Assembly: GCF_025854275.1 (NCBI RefSeq)
Contig: NZ_CP107567.1
Span: forward strand, 7,130,001-7,194,000
Source: Streptomyces peucetius
GTDB taxonomy: Bacteria; Actinomycetota; Actinomycetes; Streptomycetales; Streptomycetaceae
DNA: 64,000 nucleotides
Direction of reading: 5' to 3'
A model generated the notes under the pieces. The model saw nothing but the letters and a program-made list of their open reading frames with translations. It made no database searches and was not told where the DNA came from. The translations under genes were made by a program, and so were the position numbers. Positions 37,918 through 46,798 of this stretch are shown here, piece by piece. Position 1 is the first letter of the stretch. The number at the start of each line of letters is the position of its first letter.

Positions 37918-38457
37918 ATGCCGCGTACGACCTTCCGTGTGCCCCGCACGCTGCTCGCCGCCACGGCGACGGCCGCCCTCGCCCTCGCCACGGCCCTCAC
38001 CACGGCGACCGCCCCGGCCGTCGCCGCCCCGGCCGCCGAAGCCGGGACCATCGCCCAAGCCCCCAAAGCCGGGACCACAGGGGCCACCGGGGCCACCTCA
38101 GGCTTCTGGGCCTGCTCCGTCCCGTCCGGCTACACGTACACCTCGTCCCGCAGCTCCTACACCTGCTCGGGAGGCAGCAGCTACCGGACCACCGAGTTCT
38201 ACGTCCAGCCGCCCGCCGACGGCCTCTGGGCCTGCACCACCATGCCCGGCTACACCCACACCGGGGTCATGAGCAGCTACACGTGCTCCGGCGGTGGGAG
38301 CTACACGACCAGCCAGTTCCTGCTCCGCAAGCCCGCGACCGGCATGTGGGCCTGCTCCGTGCCGTCCGGGTTCACGTACACGGCCACCCAGCAGAGCCAC
38401 ACCTGCTCCGGCGGCGCCAGCTACACCACCACCCAGTTCCTGCTGCGCGCCCTGTAG
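37918..38457 (+). CDS. Secreted triple-repeat cysteine-paired protein
   Basis: A 179-residue exported protein. Residues 1-38 form a signal peptide (RTTFRVPRTLLAATATAALA, cleavage near AVAAPA). After a Gly/Thr linker come three repeats of about 40 residues, each with two cysteines: FWACSVPSGYTYTSSRSSYT..C, LWACTTMPGYTHTGVMSSYT..C and MWACSVPSGFTYTATQQSHT..C, ending in QFLL-type strands. Each repeat could form one disulfide. No known enzyme motif is present, and I do not recognise the family. The ATG at 37918 has AGGAG 8 bases upstream. It lies between the two 97-bp repeats. Confidence 0.8.
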   Translation: MPRTTFRVPRTLLAATATAALALATALTTATAPAVAAPAAEAGTIAQAPKAGTTGATGATSGFWACSVPSGYTYTSSRSSYTCSGGSSYRTTEFYVQPPADGLWACTTMPGYTHTGVMSSYTCSGGGSYTTSQFLLRKPATGMWACSVPSGFTYTATQQSHTCSGGASYTTTQFLLRAL

Positions 38458-38504
38458 ACGCCGAGGGCCCCGGGCCCGGACGCGCGCTGGGTCACGAGCC
38501 CGGT

Positions 38505-38650
38505 CTCCAGCCGGAGGACTACGGGGTGCTGATCCGGCTGCGGCTGCGGGATCCGGGGCTGCCCTCGGGGATCTTGCCGCTGTCGGAGGAGTTCAAGGCG
38601 TCCGGCTGGAGATGGGCGCCAGCCGTCTGCGCAGGATAGTTGTCACATAG
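38505..38650 (+). pseudogene. Fragment of an HTH-like protein with frameshift
   Basis: Codons read LQPEDYGVLIRLRLRDPGLP, then LPLSEEFKASGW; after a 1-base shift near 38610 the next frame gives EMGASRLRRIVV. Read together this resembles the beginning of an HTH domain found in proteins of Streptomyces mobile elements, but the rest is missing. The family assignment is tentative. Confidence 0.35.
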
Positions 38651-38697
38651 GCAGGCTTGTTGTCATCTGCATGGTTTGGCGTCGGAGGGTCGTGCTC

Positions 38698-38955
38698 TCA
38701 TCTCTTGACGGCCTCTGCGATCTGTTGGGCGGCCTGGGCGGGTGTGAGGTGTGTGGTGTCGACGACTTCGGCCTCGGCGTGCAGCCAGGTGCGGGCCGCT
38801 TCGGCGTAGGGCTCAAGGTATTGGAGACGGAACGGGGAGTTGGGGCCGAGAACGGTGTCGCCCGCGATGCGCGCCTTGCTCAACACGCCATTCCAGTCCG
38901 GCACTTCGTTCTCCACGCCGACCAAGACACCCTCCGCAACCGGGCCGTGGAGGAC
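38698..38955. pseudogene. Scrambled AAA/kinase-like gene remnant
   Basis: On the minus strand 38698-38876 encodes RIAGDTVLGPNSPFRLQYLE, the shared repeat segment, then THLTPAQAAQQIAEAVKR and a stop, which looks like the C-terminus of an AAA/shikimate-kinase-like ATPase. On the plus strand, 38875-38955 encodes LAQHAIPVRHFVLHADQDTL and RNR, which looks like the part that should directly precede it. The preceding segment thus seems inverted relative to the C-terminus. No P-loop remains. Confidence 0.5.
38752..38848. repeat. 97-bp direct repeat, copy 2
   Basis: Identical to 37488-37584. This copy is in its original context inside the AAA/kinase-like remnant, so copy 1 is the derived one. The repeats are 1,264 bases apart in the same orientation; recombination between them would delete the secreted-protein gene. 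Confidence 0.9.
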
Positions 38956-38978
38956 AGCGGCTGGCCGGTGGCACCCAA

Positions 38979-40065
38979 CGACGACTCTTACCACACGGAG
39001 CTGCCGCCGCTGCGCACACCGGCCCCGCCCGTCGCCCCGTCACCCGGCCCGGCCCCGGTCGACCGACGGGCCTGGATCCGGGCGGAGTCAGGCATTCCGG
39101 CCACCGTCCTCGCGGCGTACCGCGGCGCCGAGACGCGGACCGCGCGCAGCCACCCGGGCTGCCGCCTGCCGTGGCAGCTGCTCGCCGCCATCGGGAAGGT
39201 GGAGTCCGGCCACGCACGCGGCGGCCGTGTCGGCGCGACCGGCACCACCCTGACGCCGATCCTGGGCCCGTCCTCGACGGCAACGGCTTCGCGCACATCG
39301 CGGACACCGACAACGGCGCCTGGGACGGTGACACCCGCTACGACCGCGCGGTCGGGCCGATGCAGTTCATCCCGTCCACCTGGGCGAACCGGGGGCAGGA
39401 CGCGAACGGTGACGGGCGCAGGGACCCCAACAACGTCCACGACGCCGCGCTCGCCGCGGCCCGCTACCTCTGCGCCGGCGACCGGAGCCTCGCAGTGAAG
39501 GCCCACCTGGACCGGGCGGTCCTCAGCTACAACAACTCGCAGGTGTATCTGCGCACCGTGCTCGCCTGGTTCGACTTCTACCGCAAGGGCGTCCACCCGG
39601 TGCCCGACGGCAAGGGCGTGGTCCCGGTCAGCCCGGGCGCCGGGGGGAGGAGCCCGGCGAAGGAGCCCGTCGGCGGAGGAGACGCGGACGGCGGCGGCGA
39701 GATCATCATCGGCTCGCAGCCCGGCTCACCGGCCCCCGGCCCCTCACCGACCCGTGGCCCGGGCCCGTCCCCCGACCCGTCACCGGAACCGAGCGATTCC
39801 CCCGCGCCGAGCCCCGACCCCTCACCGGACCCCCTCGCCCGACCCGAGTCCCGATCCCTCACCCGACCCGAGCCCCGACCCCTCGCCGGACCCAAGTCCC
39901 GATCCCTCACCCGACCCGAGCCCCGATCCGTCGCCGGACCCGAGCCCCTCTGCCTCCGACTGTCCGTCGCCCACGCCGTCCGAACCGGCCCCCGAGCCGT
40001 CCGCGCCGTCGCCCGGCCCGAGCGACGCTCCGGCCGCGGCGGACGGGACCTGCTCACCGTCCTGA
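38979..40065 (+). pseudogene. Lytic transglycosylase pseudogene (SLT/MltB-like)
   Basis: Remnant of a secreted lytic murein transglycosylase. Matching segments are SYHTELPPLRTPAPP, GCRLPWQLLAAIGKVESGHA (catalytic Glu in KVESG), DRAVGPMQFIPSTWANRGQD and DAALAAARYLCAGDRSL. The N-terminal signal peptide is missing, replaced by the AAA remnant. A 1-base deletion near 39268 (GGCCCGTCC where GGCCCGGTCC is expected) and a 1-base insertion in a C run near 39830 shift the frame out and back. The tail is a proline/aspartate repeat (SPDPSPDP units, 39780-39960). Its end overlaps the convergent ligase gene by 12 bases. Confidence 0.8.
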
Positions 40066-41124
40066 CGGGCTCAGCACTTCACCCAGGTCGTAGCTCACCG
40101 GCTCCTCCAGCTGCGCGTACGTGCAGCCGGCGGGCTCCCGGTCCGGCCGCCACCTGCGGAACTGCGCGGTGTGCCGGAAACGGTCGCCCTCCATGTGGTC
40201 GTAGGCCACCTCCACCACCCGCTCCGGACGCAGCGCCACCCACGACAGGTCCTTCTTGCCCGACCAGCGGCTCGGCGCCCCCGGCAGCCGGGCGCTCTCA
40301 TGGGCGCTCTCCTCCGCCCAGGCCGCCCACGGATGCTTGTCCACCGGGTCCATCCGCAGCGGCTCCAGCTCCGCCACCAGCTCCTCGCGCCGCTTCATCG
40401 AGAACGCCGCGCAGACCCCCACGTGCTGGAGCCCCCCGGAGTCGTCGTACAGCCCGAGCAGCAGCGATCCGACGACCGGGCCGGTCTTGTGGAAGCGGTA
40501 GCCGGCGACGACGACGTCGGCGGTCCGCTCGTGCTTGATCTTGTACATGAGCCGGGCGTCCGGCCGGTACGGCAGGTCCGGCGGCTTGGCGACGACGCCG
40601 TCCAGTCCCGCGCCCTCGTAACGCTCGAACCACTCCTGCGCGACCTCGATGTCGGTGGTCGACGGCGCGAGGTGCACGGGCGGCCGGGCGTTCTTCAGGG
40701 CCTCGGTGAGCAACTGCTGCCGGGCGCTGAGCGGTGCGTCCAGCAGCGACTCGTCACCGAGCGCCAGCAGGTCGAAGGCGACGAAGCTCGCCGGTGTCCG
40801 TTCGGCGAGCATCCGCACCCGGGAGTCGGCGGGGTGGATGCGCTCGGTCAGCCTGTCGAAGTCCAGCCGCCCCTCGTGCGCGATGACGATCTCCCCGTCG
40901 ACGACGCAGCGGTCCGGCAGATTGGCGAGCAGCTCCGCGACCAGCTCCGGGAAGTACCTGGTCAGCGGCTTGCCGGTACGGGAGCCGAGCACCAGCTCGT
41001 CGCCGTCGCGATGGACGATCGCCCGGAAGCCGTCCCACTTGGCCTCGTAGTGCATCCCCGGCGGGATCTTCTTCACGGACTTGGCCAGCATCGGCTTCAC
41101 AGGCGGCATCACGGGTAGATCCAT
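40054..41124 (-). CDS. ATP-dependent DNA ligase (LigC/LigD-ligase type)
   Basis: A 356-residue ATP-dependent DNA ligase. The adenylated lysine is Lys29 in HYEAKWDGFRAIVHRDG (motif I). Other nucleotidyltransferase motifs are VVDGEIVIAHEGRLDF (IIIa region), GLDGVVAKPPDLPY (IV) and MYKIKHERTADVVVAGYR (V), followed by an OB-fold domain with GSLLLGLYDDSGGL and ELEPLRMD. There is no polymerase or nuclease domain, as in actinobacterial LigC. It is divergent from a LigD-type primase-polymerase 54 bases away, so the two probably act together in end joining. Confidence 0.92.
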   Translation of the reverse strand: MDLPVMPPVKPMLAKSVKKIPPGMHYEAKWDGFRAIVHRDGDELVLGSRTGKPLTRYFPELVAELLANLPDRCVVDGEIVIAHEGRLDFDRLTERIHPADSRVRMLAERTPASFVAFDLLALGDESLLDAPLSARQQLLTEALKNARPPVHLAPSTTDIEVAQEWFERYEGAGLDGVVAKPPDLPYRPDARLMYKIKHERTADVVVAGYRFHKTGPVVGSLLLGLYDDSGGLQHVGVCAAFSMKRREELVAELEPLRMDPVDKHPWAAWAEESAHESARLPGAPSRWSGKKDLSWVALRPERVVEVAYDHMEGDRFRHTAQFRRWRPDREPAGCTYAQLEEPVSYDLGEVLSPSGR

Positions 41125-41178
41125 GGGTCGATTCTGCCCGATATGCGGCCTTGTCGCCCTCGGCCTACGGTGGCGCAC

Positions 41179-42195
41179 ATGGGTGCAGCGGTGGAACTGG
41201 AAGCAGGCGGACGGACCGTACGGGTGTCCAATCCGGACAAGATCTACTTCCCTGAGCGGGGCTTCACCAAGCTCGACGTGGCGCAGTACTACCTCGCCGT
41301 GGGGCCCGGCATCCTCCGCGCCCTGCGCGAGCGGCCCACGACGCTCGAACGCTATCCCGACGGCGTGGAGGGCGAGTCCTTCTTCCAGAAGCGCGTCCCC
41401 AAGTACCTCCCCGACTGGATCCCCACCGCGCACATCTCCTTCCCCAGCGGGCGGACCGCCGACGAGATGTGTCCCACCGAGGTCGCCGCCGTGATCTGGG
41501 CGGCCAACCTGGGCACCCTGCCCTTCCACCCCTGGCCGGTACGCAGGGATGCCGTCGACCACCCCGACGAGCTGCGCCTCGACCTCGACCCGCAGCCCGG
41601 CACCGACTTCAAGGACGCCGTGCGCGCGGCCCACGAACTGCGCGCCCTGCTCGACGAGTACGGACTGCGCGGCTGGCCCAAGACGTCCGGCGGCCGGGGC
41701 GTGCACGTCTACGTACCGATCGAGCCGCGCTGGGAGTTCACCGGCGTGCGGCGCGCCGCCATCGCGGCCGGCCGGGAGCTGGAGCGCCGGATGCCGGGAC
41801 GGGTGACCACGGCCTGGTGGAAGGAGGAGCGCGGCGAGCGGATCTTCGTCGACTACAACCAGACCGCCCGCGACCGCACCATCGCCTCCGCCTACTCGGT
41901 ACGGCCCCGCCCCCACGCCCCGGTCTCCGCGCCGCTGCGCTGGGAGGAGCTCGACGACGTGACACCGTTCGACTTCGACATCGCCACCATGCCCGGCCGC
42001 TTCGCCGAAGTCGGCGACGTGCACGCCGACATGGACGACCACGCCTTCTCGCTCGAGGGTCTGCTGGAGCTGTCGCGCCAGGACGAACGCGACCACGGCA
42101 TGGGCGATCTTCCCTACCCGCCCGACTACCCGAAGATGCCGGGCGAGCCCAAGCGCGTCCAACCGAGCCGAGCGAAGAAGCCGGCCAACGGCTGA
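41179..42195 (+). CDS. LigD-type primase-polymerase (PrimPol) domain protein
   Basis: A 338-residue stand-alone polymerase domain of the LigD/PolD1 type. Marks are VSNPDKIYFPERGFTKLDVA at the N-terminus, FPSGRTADEMCPTEVAAVIW, the catalytic aspartates in ELRLDLDPQPGTDF, and the nucleotide site GWPKTSGGRGVHVYVPI. The C-terminal part has DYNQTARDRTIASAYSVRP. Such enzymes fill gaps and add ribonucleotides at breaks during NHEJ. No ku gene is inside the window. Confidence 0.93.
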   Translation: MGAAVELEAGGRTVRVSNPDKIYFPERGFTKLDVAQYYLAVGPGILRALRERPTTLERYPDGVEGESFFQKRVPKYLPDWIPTAHISFPSGRTADEMCPTEVAAVIWAANLGTLPFHPWPVRRDAVDHPDELRLDLDPQPGTDFKDAVRAAHELRALLDEYGLRGWPKTSGGRGVHVYVPIEPRWEFTGVRRAAIAAGRELERRMPGRVTTAWWKEERGERIFVDYNQTARDRTIASAYSVRPRPHAPVSAPLRWEELDDVTPFDFDIATMPGRFAEVGDVHADMDDHAFSLEGLLELSRQDERDHGMGDLPYPPDYPKMPGEPKRVQPSRAKKPANG

Positions 42196-42226
42196 GCCGC
42201 CGGGGCGACTCCTGAGGGGTCCGGCC

Positions 42227-43150
42227 TCAGGACGCCCGCGGCCCCGGGGCCGCGAGGTAGTCGGCCAGTGACCTGCGCGGCCGCCAGCCCTGCGCCAGCG
42301 CGCGCGTCACGTCGAGGACGACCGTGCGGGCGAGCTGGTCCACCGCGTACCTGCTGAGCGCCGGCTCGCGGCGCCGGCGCCGGGCGACGGCCTCCGCCGC
42401 GACGGCCGCCACCCGGGCCGCCCCCGGTGGCACATGCACGATCCGGGCCGCGACCCCGTGGGCGCGCAGCACCGCCCGTACCGCAGCGTCCCTCGCGTAC
42501 GGCCCCGGGTCGGCGATGTTGTACGCGCCGGGCGGCCAGCCGGCCGCGGCGAGGCACGCGTCGGCCAGGTTCTCGACCGCCGTGAGGCTCAGCCGTACGT
42601 CCGGGCCCGGCAGCAGCAGCGTTCCCGCCCTGGTGCGGGACAGCAGGCGCGGCAGGAGTTGCGTGTCACCGGGCCCGTACACGGCTCGCGGACGCAGCAC
42701 CACCGCGCCGGCCGCCAGTGCGAGTGCGTCACCGGCGGCCTTGGTGCGCCCGTAGGCGTTGAGGTGCCCGGCCCGGGGATGGTCCTCCCGGACCAGGGCA
42801 CGGCCGGCGCGCGGATCGTAGACGCTGGCGCTGCTCACCCAGACCACCGGCCGGCCGCCGGCCGCCTCCAGCAGCCGCCGGGTGCCCTCCACGTTGACCG
42901 CGTGCATCCGCGCCTCCGCGGGCGAACCGGGCGCCGGGTCGCCGACGGCTGCCGCGCAGTGCACGACCAGGTCGGTGACGGACAGGTCCGGGGCGCCCGA
43001 CGCGGCGTCCCAGAACCGGAAGGCGCCCGTCGGCCCCGGCCGGCGTCCCAGGCACACCACCTCCGCGCCGGCCGCCGCCGCGGCCCGTGCGACATGGCCG
43101 CCGCAGAAGCCGGAGGCACCGGTCACGGCGACGCGGAGCCCGGCGGTCAC
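42227..43150 (-). CDS. NAD-dependent epimerase/reductase (OleD-like)
   Basis: A 307-residue extended SDR. LRVAVTGASGFCGGHVARAA binds the cofactor, VHCAAAVGDPAPG follows, and the catalytic pair is in HLNAYGRTKAAGD (YxxxK) with VSSASVYDPR (Ser). The resemblance is to 3-beta-hydroxysteroid-dehydrogenase/OleD-type reductases. It is the last gene of a five-gene operon with a KASIII, AMP-ligase and P450, and its start overlaps the P450 stop (ATGA). In Ole pathways this enzyme reduces a 2-alkyl-3-ketoacid; that role is inferred from context. Confidence 0.8.
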   Translation of the reverse strand: MTAGLRVAVTGASGFCGGHVARAAAAAGAEVVCLGRRPGPTGAFRFWDAASGAPDLSVTDLVVHCAAAVGDPAPGSPAEARMHAVNVEGTRRLLEAAGGRPVVWVSSASVYDPRAGRALVREDHPRAGHLNAYGRTKAAGDALALAAGAVVLRPRAVYGPGDTQLLPRLLSRTRAGTLLLPGPDVRLSLTAVENLADACLAAAGWPPGAYNIADPGPYARDAAVRAVLRAHGVAARIVHVPPGAARVAAVAAEAVARRRRREPALSRYAVDQLARTVVLDVTRALAQGWRPRRSLADYLAAPGPRAS

Positions 43151-44490
43151 CGCTGCCCCCGGCCCGCGGTGGCACGCAGCGTCAGCGTCCGCCAGCCGGG
43201 GAGGGCCGCGCGGCGGTCGGCCCGCGCCCGCACAACGGCCGGGCGGTACGGGGCCAGCGCCGCGAGCAGGTCCTCCAGCAGCGCCCCGGCGAGGCCCGCT
43301 CCGGGACAGGTGTGCGGCCCGGCACCGAAGACCAGACGGGCCACGCCCGGCGGCGCGGGGCGGAGCGCGTCCGGGCCGCTCGCGTGTGCGCCGACGGCGT
43401 GCCGGGCGACCAGCAGCAGCCGGTCACCGGAGCGCACCGGGCACCCGCCGGCCACGCCGTCAGCCGCCGCGACGCGGGGCAGCAGCGGAGAGGCGGCCGT
43501 GACGCGGAGCAGTTCACCGGCCAGGCTCCGGCGCAGCGTGTCGTCCGCGGCCTGTTCCCACAGGCCGGCGTCCGCGCACCAGGCGGCTGCCCGGGGGAGG
43601 GCCGCGACGGTCGTGTTCACCGCCGCGACGGCCACCATCGCGGACAGCGCCTCGTCGCCCCTGTTGTCCCCGTCGCCCAGCAGGTGCCGCAGCCGGGCCG
43701 TCGCCCGCGCGACGGCGGCCCGAGCGCCGGGGCGGGGCAGGCCGGGCAGCTCGCCCCGGACCGAGAGCGCGGCGACCTCCGCGGCGGCCGCGGCTACCGC
43801 CTGAGGAGCGGCGGCGGAGCCCAGCAGTGCGCGGACGACCGTGCCCGCCAGCTCCCGGGCGAGTGCGACGACGTCCACCGTGCCGCCGGCGGCGAGCGGT
43901 TCGAGGCGGTGTGCGATCAACGGCCGCCACAGCGCCCGCAGTTCGTCCACGCCCGCCGTTCCGAGGTCGCGTGCCAGAGTGCGCCGCAGCGCACGGTGGG
44001 CGTCGCCGTCCTGGTCGAACAGGACACCGGCGTCCCCTGTGTTCCCGGTGTTCAGGGTGCCTTTGGCCTTCCGCGCGCCGAGTGCCGACCGCGCCGCGCC
44101 GCCGGTGGTCCCCGGCGCCGTACGGTCCAGCGGCAGCCGGGTCAGCACCTCGCGGCAGGCGTCCGCTTCGTGGACGAGCACGGTGCGGCCGATCCGGCGC
44201 ACCGGGCGGCCCCGGGTGGCGGCGAGCAGGGCGAACAGCAGCGGGTGGGCCCGCAGATACACCCGGCGGTCACGGCGCCGCGCCCGCGCGTGTCCGGTGC
44301 CGCGAGCCCGGGCACGGCCCGGCTCTCGGTGGGCCGGGCGCCCGCCGGCCGGCTGTGCGGCACCCGCTGCCCCCGCGCCCTTCGTGCGCGGGCCGTCCGG
44401 ACCGCCGCCGGCGGTCACCGGACATACGGCGTCGCCGCTGCCGCCACCGCCGTGCCGGTCCGACGACGGAAGGGACGAACGCCCGGTCAT
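43147..44490 (-). CDS. Cytochrome P450
   Basis: A 447-residue P450. The haem-binding loop is VFGAGPHTCPGAGLAGALL with the thiolate at about Cys395. The I-helix region is AMVAVAAVNTTVAALPRAA, where the usual acid-alcohol pair is not obvious. The ExxR motif region is hard to place. The N-terminal 75 residues are basic and low-complexity. It overlaps both neighbours by 4 bases. In this operon it may oxidise the acyl product of the KASIII/AMP-ligase pair. Departures from the I-helix consensus suggest an atypical reaction. Confidence 0.85.
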   Translation of the reverse strand: MTGRSSLPSSDRHGGGGSGDAVCPVTAGGGPDGPRTKGAGAAGAAQPAGGRPAHREPGRARARGTGHARARRRDRRVYLRAHPLLFALLAATRGRPVRRIGRTVLVHEADACREVLTRLPLDRTAPGTTGGAARSALGARKAKGTLNTGNTGDAGVLFDQDGDAHRALRRTLARDLGTAGVDELRALWRPLIAHRLEPLAAGGTVDVVALARELAGTVVRALLGSAAAPQAVAAAAAEVAALSVRGELPGLPRPGARAAVARATARLRHLLGDGDNRGDEALSAMVAVAAVNTTVAALPRAAAWCADAGLWEQAADDTLRRSLAGELLRVTAASPLLPRVAAADGVAGGCPVRSGDRLLLVARHAVGAHASGPDALRPAPPGVARLVFGAGPHTCPGAGLAGALLEDLLAALAPYRPAVVRARADRRAALPGWRTLTLRATAGRGQR

Positions 44491-45971
44491 GTCCGCACCC
44501 CCGCGCGTCCCGCCGTGCCCAGGCGCTCCGCCGCGAGGAGCGCCGTCGCCGCCCGGTCCGGCTTGCGTGAGCGGCCGGACAGCGGCACGTCCGCGAAGAG
44601 CAGCGCGTCCGGCCGGGCCGAGCCCATCCGCCGCAGCGGCCCGGCGAGCGCGGCCCGCAACCGGGCCTCGTCGTGGCCCGGCCGGGGCTGGACGACGGCG
44701 ACCAGCCGTTCGTCGCCGTCGCCCGCCGGAACACCGACCAGCACGGCGAGTTCGACGCCCGGTACATGCAGCGACGGTTCGTACAGTCCCGGGTAGATGT
44801 TCTCGGCACGCCGCAGCACCATGTCCTTGCAGCGGCCCTCGAGCACGATCCGGCCCGAGGCGTCCAGATGCGCCCGGTCGCCGGTGCGCACCCACGGGTC
44901 GGGGTCCTGCCCGAGGTAGCGGTTCCTGGCCGCCGCGCCGGACAGCAGCAGCTGGCCGGCCTCCGTCCGCACCTCGACGCCCGGCAGCGGAGCACCGACG
45001 AGGTCCCCGGCCCCGTCGTACGCCGTCTTGTCGCGGGACTCGACCGCCGCGGCGGGGAACAGCTCGGTCAGCGCGTACACCCCCCACGCCTCCGCCGCGC
45101 CCGCCGCCCGTGTCCGGCCCAGCAGTTCGGCACTGGCCGGCGCGGAACCGGTCCACACCCTGCCCGTGAAGCGGGCCCCGGCGTTCAGGGCGTCCCGCAG
45201 CTGCGGCGGGGTCAGATACGTGCCCTGCGGGGACAGCCGGTGGAGCTGACGGGCCAGGATCTTCGGCGAGCGCGCGGGCAGCGCGACCGGCGCGCCCTGC
45301 GCGAGTGAGGGGACGAGCACGAAAAACGTGCCCCCGAGGACCGGTTCGCCCGGCCGGGCACGGAACAGCGCGGCGACCGTGCTCATGCCGGCGGCGAGGC
45401 CGGAGCGGCTGTGCACGACGGCTCGCGGCCGGGACGTCGTCCCGGACGTGAACACGATGACGGCGTCACCGTCGCCGTGGTCGAGGACGGGCAGGCGTGT
45501 GTCGGCCCTGCCGAGCGCCGGTGCGCAACCGGGCAGCCGGCGGCCGACCGTGGCCACCGGACCCAGCTCCTGAAGGGGCGGCAGGGCGAGCCGCGCCCGC
45601 GCCGCCAGCGGCCGGGCCCATCCGGCGACCGCCTGCGCGGCGGCGTCGGCCAGCACCAGCGAGGGCCGGACCGATGCCAGCCGGGCGCGCAGCACGTCGG
45701 GCCCGGCGCCGGGGTCGAGCACGGCGCCGCGCAGCCCGAGCCGCCACAGCGCGAGCAGGACGGCGAGCGCCCGGGGGCCGGGACGCACCGCGACACCGAC
45801 GGTGTCACCGGGGCGCAGGCCGCGTGCGTACAGGGACGACGCGTACGCGTCCGCCAGTTCCGCGAGTTCGCCGCGGGTGGCCCGCACCCGTGTCCGCCCG
45901 GTGCGTGTCGCGCCGAGCACGGCGGGCCGCTCGGGCGCAGAGCGCAGTGAGTGGTCGAGGAGGTCGAGCAT
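44487..45971 (-). CDS. AMP-dependent acyl ligase (OleC-like)
   Basis: A 494-residue ANL-superfamily enzyme. The P-loop-like A3 motif is VIVFTSGTTSRPRAVVH; A5 is WGVYALTELFPAAAVES; A7 is WVRTGDRAHLD; and the C-terminal catalytic lysine region is SGRSRKPDRAAT. The YALTELFPAAAVE motif is like the ATEALP region of OleC, the beta-lactone-forming synthetase, rather than ordinary acyl-CoA ligases. It could activate a beta-hydroxy acid or fatty acid. It lies 71 bases after the GT2 gene and overlaps the P450 start. Confidence 0.82.
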   Translation of the reverse strand: MLDLLDHSLRSAPERPAVLGATRTGRTRVRATRGELAELADAYASSLYARGLRPGDTVGVAVRPGPRALAVLLALWRLGLRGAVLDPGAGPDVLRARLASVRPSLVLADAAAQAVAGWARPLAARARLALPPLQELGPVATVGRRLPGCAPALGRADTRLPVLDHGDGDAVIVFTSGTTSRPRAVVHSRSGLAAGMSTVAALFRARPGEPVLGGTFFVLVPSLAQGAPVALPARSPKILARQLHRLSPQGTYLTPPQLRDALNAGARFTGRVWTGSAPASAELLGRTRAAGAAEAWGVYALTELFPAAAVESRDKTAYDGAGDLVGAPLPGVEVRTEAGQLLLSGAAARNRYLGQDPDPWVRTGDRAHLDASGRIVLEGRCKDMVLRRAENIYPGLYEPSLHVPGVELAVLVGVPAGDGDERLVAVVQPRPGHDEARLRAALAGPLRRMGSARPDALLFADVPLSGRSRKPDRAATALLAAERLGTAGRAGVRT

Positions 45972-46042
45972 GATCAGCCGTCCACGGTAGGAAACGGGTG
46001 GGAAGCGGGGGAGCGGTGCGTCCGCGCAGGGCAGGGGGCGCG

Positions 46043-46798
46043 TCAGCGGGGGTCGTCCCCGCGTCCGTCGCTGCCCCGGTCGAGGTACCAGCGGGCGGTG
46101 CCCCGGATGCCGTACGCCCGGAGCCTGCGGGTGGAGTTCTCCACGACCATGGCCGGGCAGCGCACGATCCGGTCCGTCCGCCGCCGCACCCGGTTCAGGA
46201 ACAGCCGGTCCGTCGGCGACGGGCGGCGCGGCATACCGCCGCAGGCCAGATACAGGTCCGCGGTGATCGCCATGTTGTTGCCGGCGTGCATCCGGTACGG
46301 CGCCAGATAGCCGTTCCTGCGCGCGTGCGCGGGCCGGAGCCGGCCGAACAGGGCGGCCAGCGACACCAGTACCGAGAACCCGGCCCGGCCGAGCGGACCG
46401 TGTTCGTCGCGCCGGGCGACGAGGCGCCCGCACACCATGGTCGGGCCGGGCCCGACGGTCATCGCGGCACGGGCGGCCCGCGTCCAGCCGGGCCGTGGCA
46501 GACAGTCGGCGTCCGTGCGGGCCAGCAGCGTCGCACCCCGCTCGATGGCGTACCGGAAGCCGGTGTCGACGGCGCAGCCCACCCCCTTCTCCGGCTCGTG
46601 GAGCACCTCCACGGGGAACGGCGCCCGTGACGCGAAGTCCCTGGCGACCGCGCCCGTGCCGTCCGACGAGCCGTTGTCGACCACCAGCAGGGTGAAGTCC
46701 CGGTCCCGCTGCGCCGCCAGCGCGCGCAGGGTGCCGGCCAGCCGCTCCTCCTCCTGGTACGCGGGCACGACCACCCACAGGCCGCCGTGTGCGCTCAT
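46043..46798 (-). CDS. GT2-family glycosyltransferase
   Basis: A 251-residue GT-A enzyme. It starts LWVVVPAYQEEERLAGTLRA, has LLVVDNGSSDGTGAVARDF for nucleotide-sugar binding, and ARTDADCLPRPGW as the metal site. One weak hydrophobic segment lies near 138-150. The start overlaps the KASIII stop (ATGA), so it belongs to the biosynthetic operon and may glycosylate its product or a carrier. The sugar is unknown. Confidence 0.85.
   Translation of the reverse strand: MSAHGGLWVVVPAYQEEERLAGTLRALAAQRDRDFTLLVVDNGSSDGTGAVARDFASRAPFPVEVLHEPEKGVGCAVDTGFRYAIERGATLLARTDADCLPRPGWTRAARAAMTVGPGPTMVCGRLVARRDEHGPLGRAGFSVLVSLAALFGRLRPAHARRNGYLAPYRMHAGNNMAITADLYLACGGMPRRPSPTDRLFLNRVRRRTDRIVRCPAMVVENSTRRLRAYGIRGTARWYLDRGSDGRGDDPR

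Noticed and set aside
39780..39960. Short repeated units that could suggest a CRISPR-like array
   Set aside because: They are coding repeats of Ser-Pro-Asp-Pro in the transglycosylase tail, without spacers. No CRISPR array or cas gene was seen in the window.
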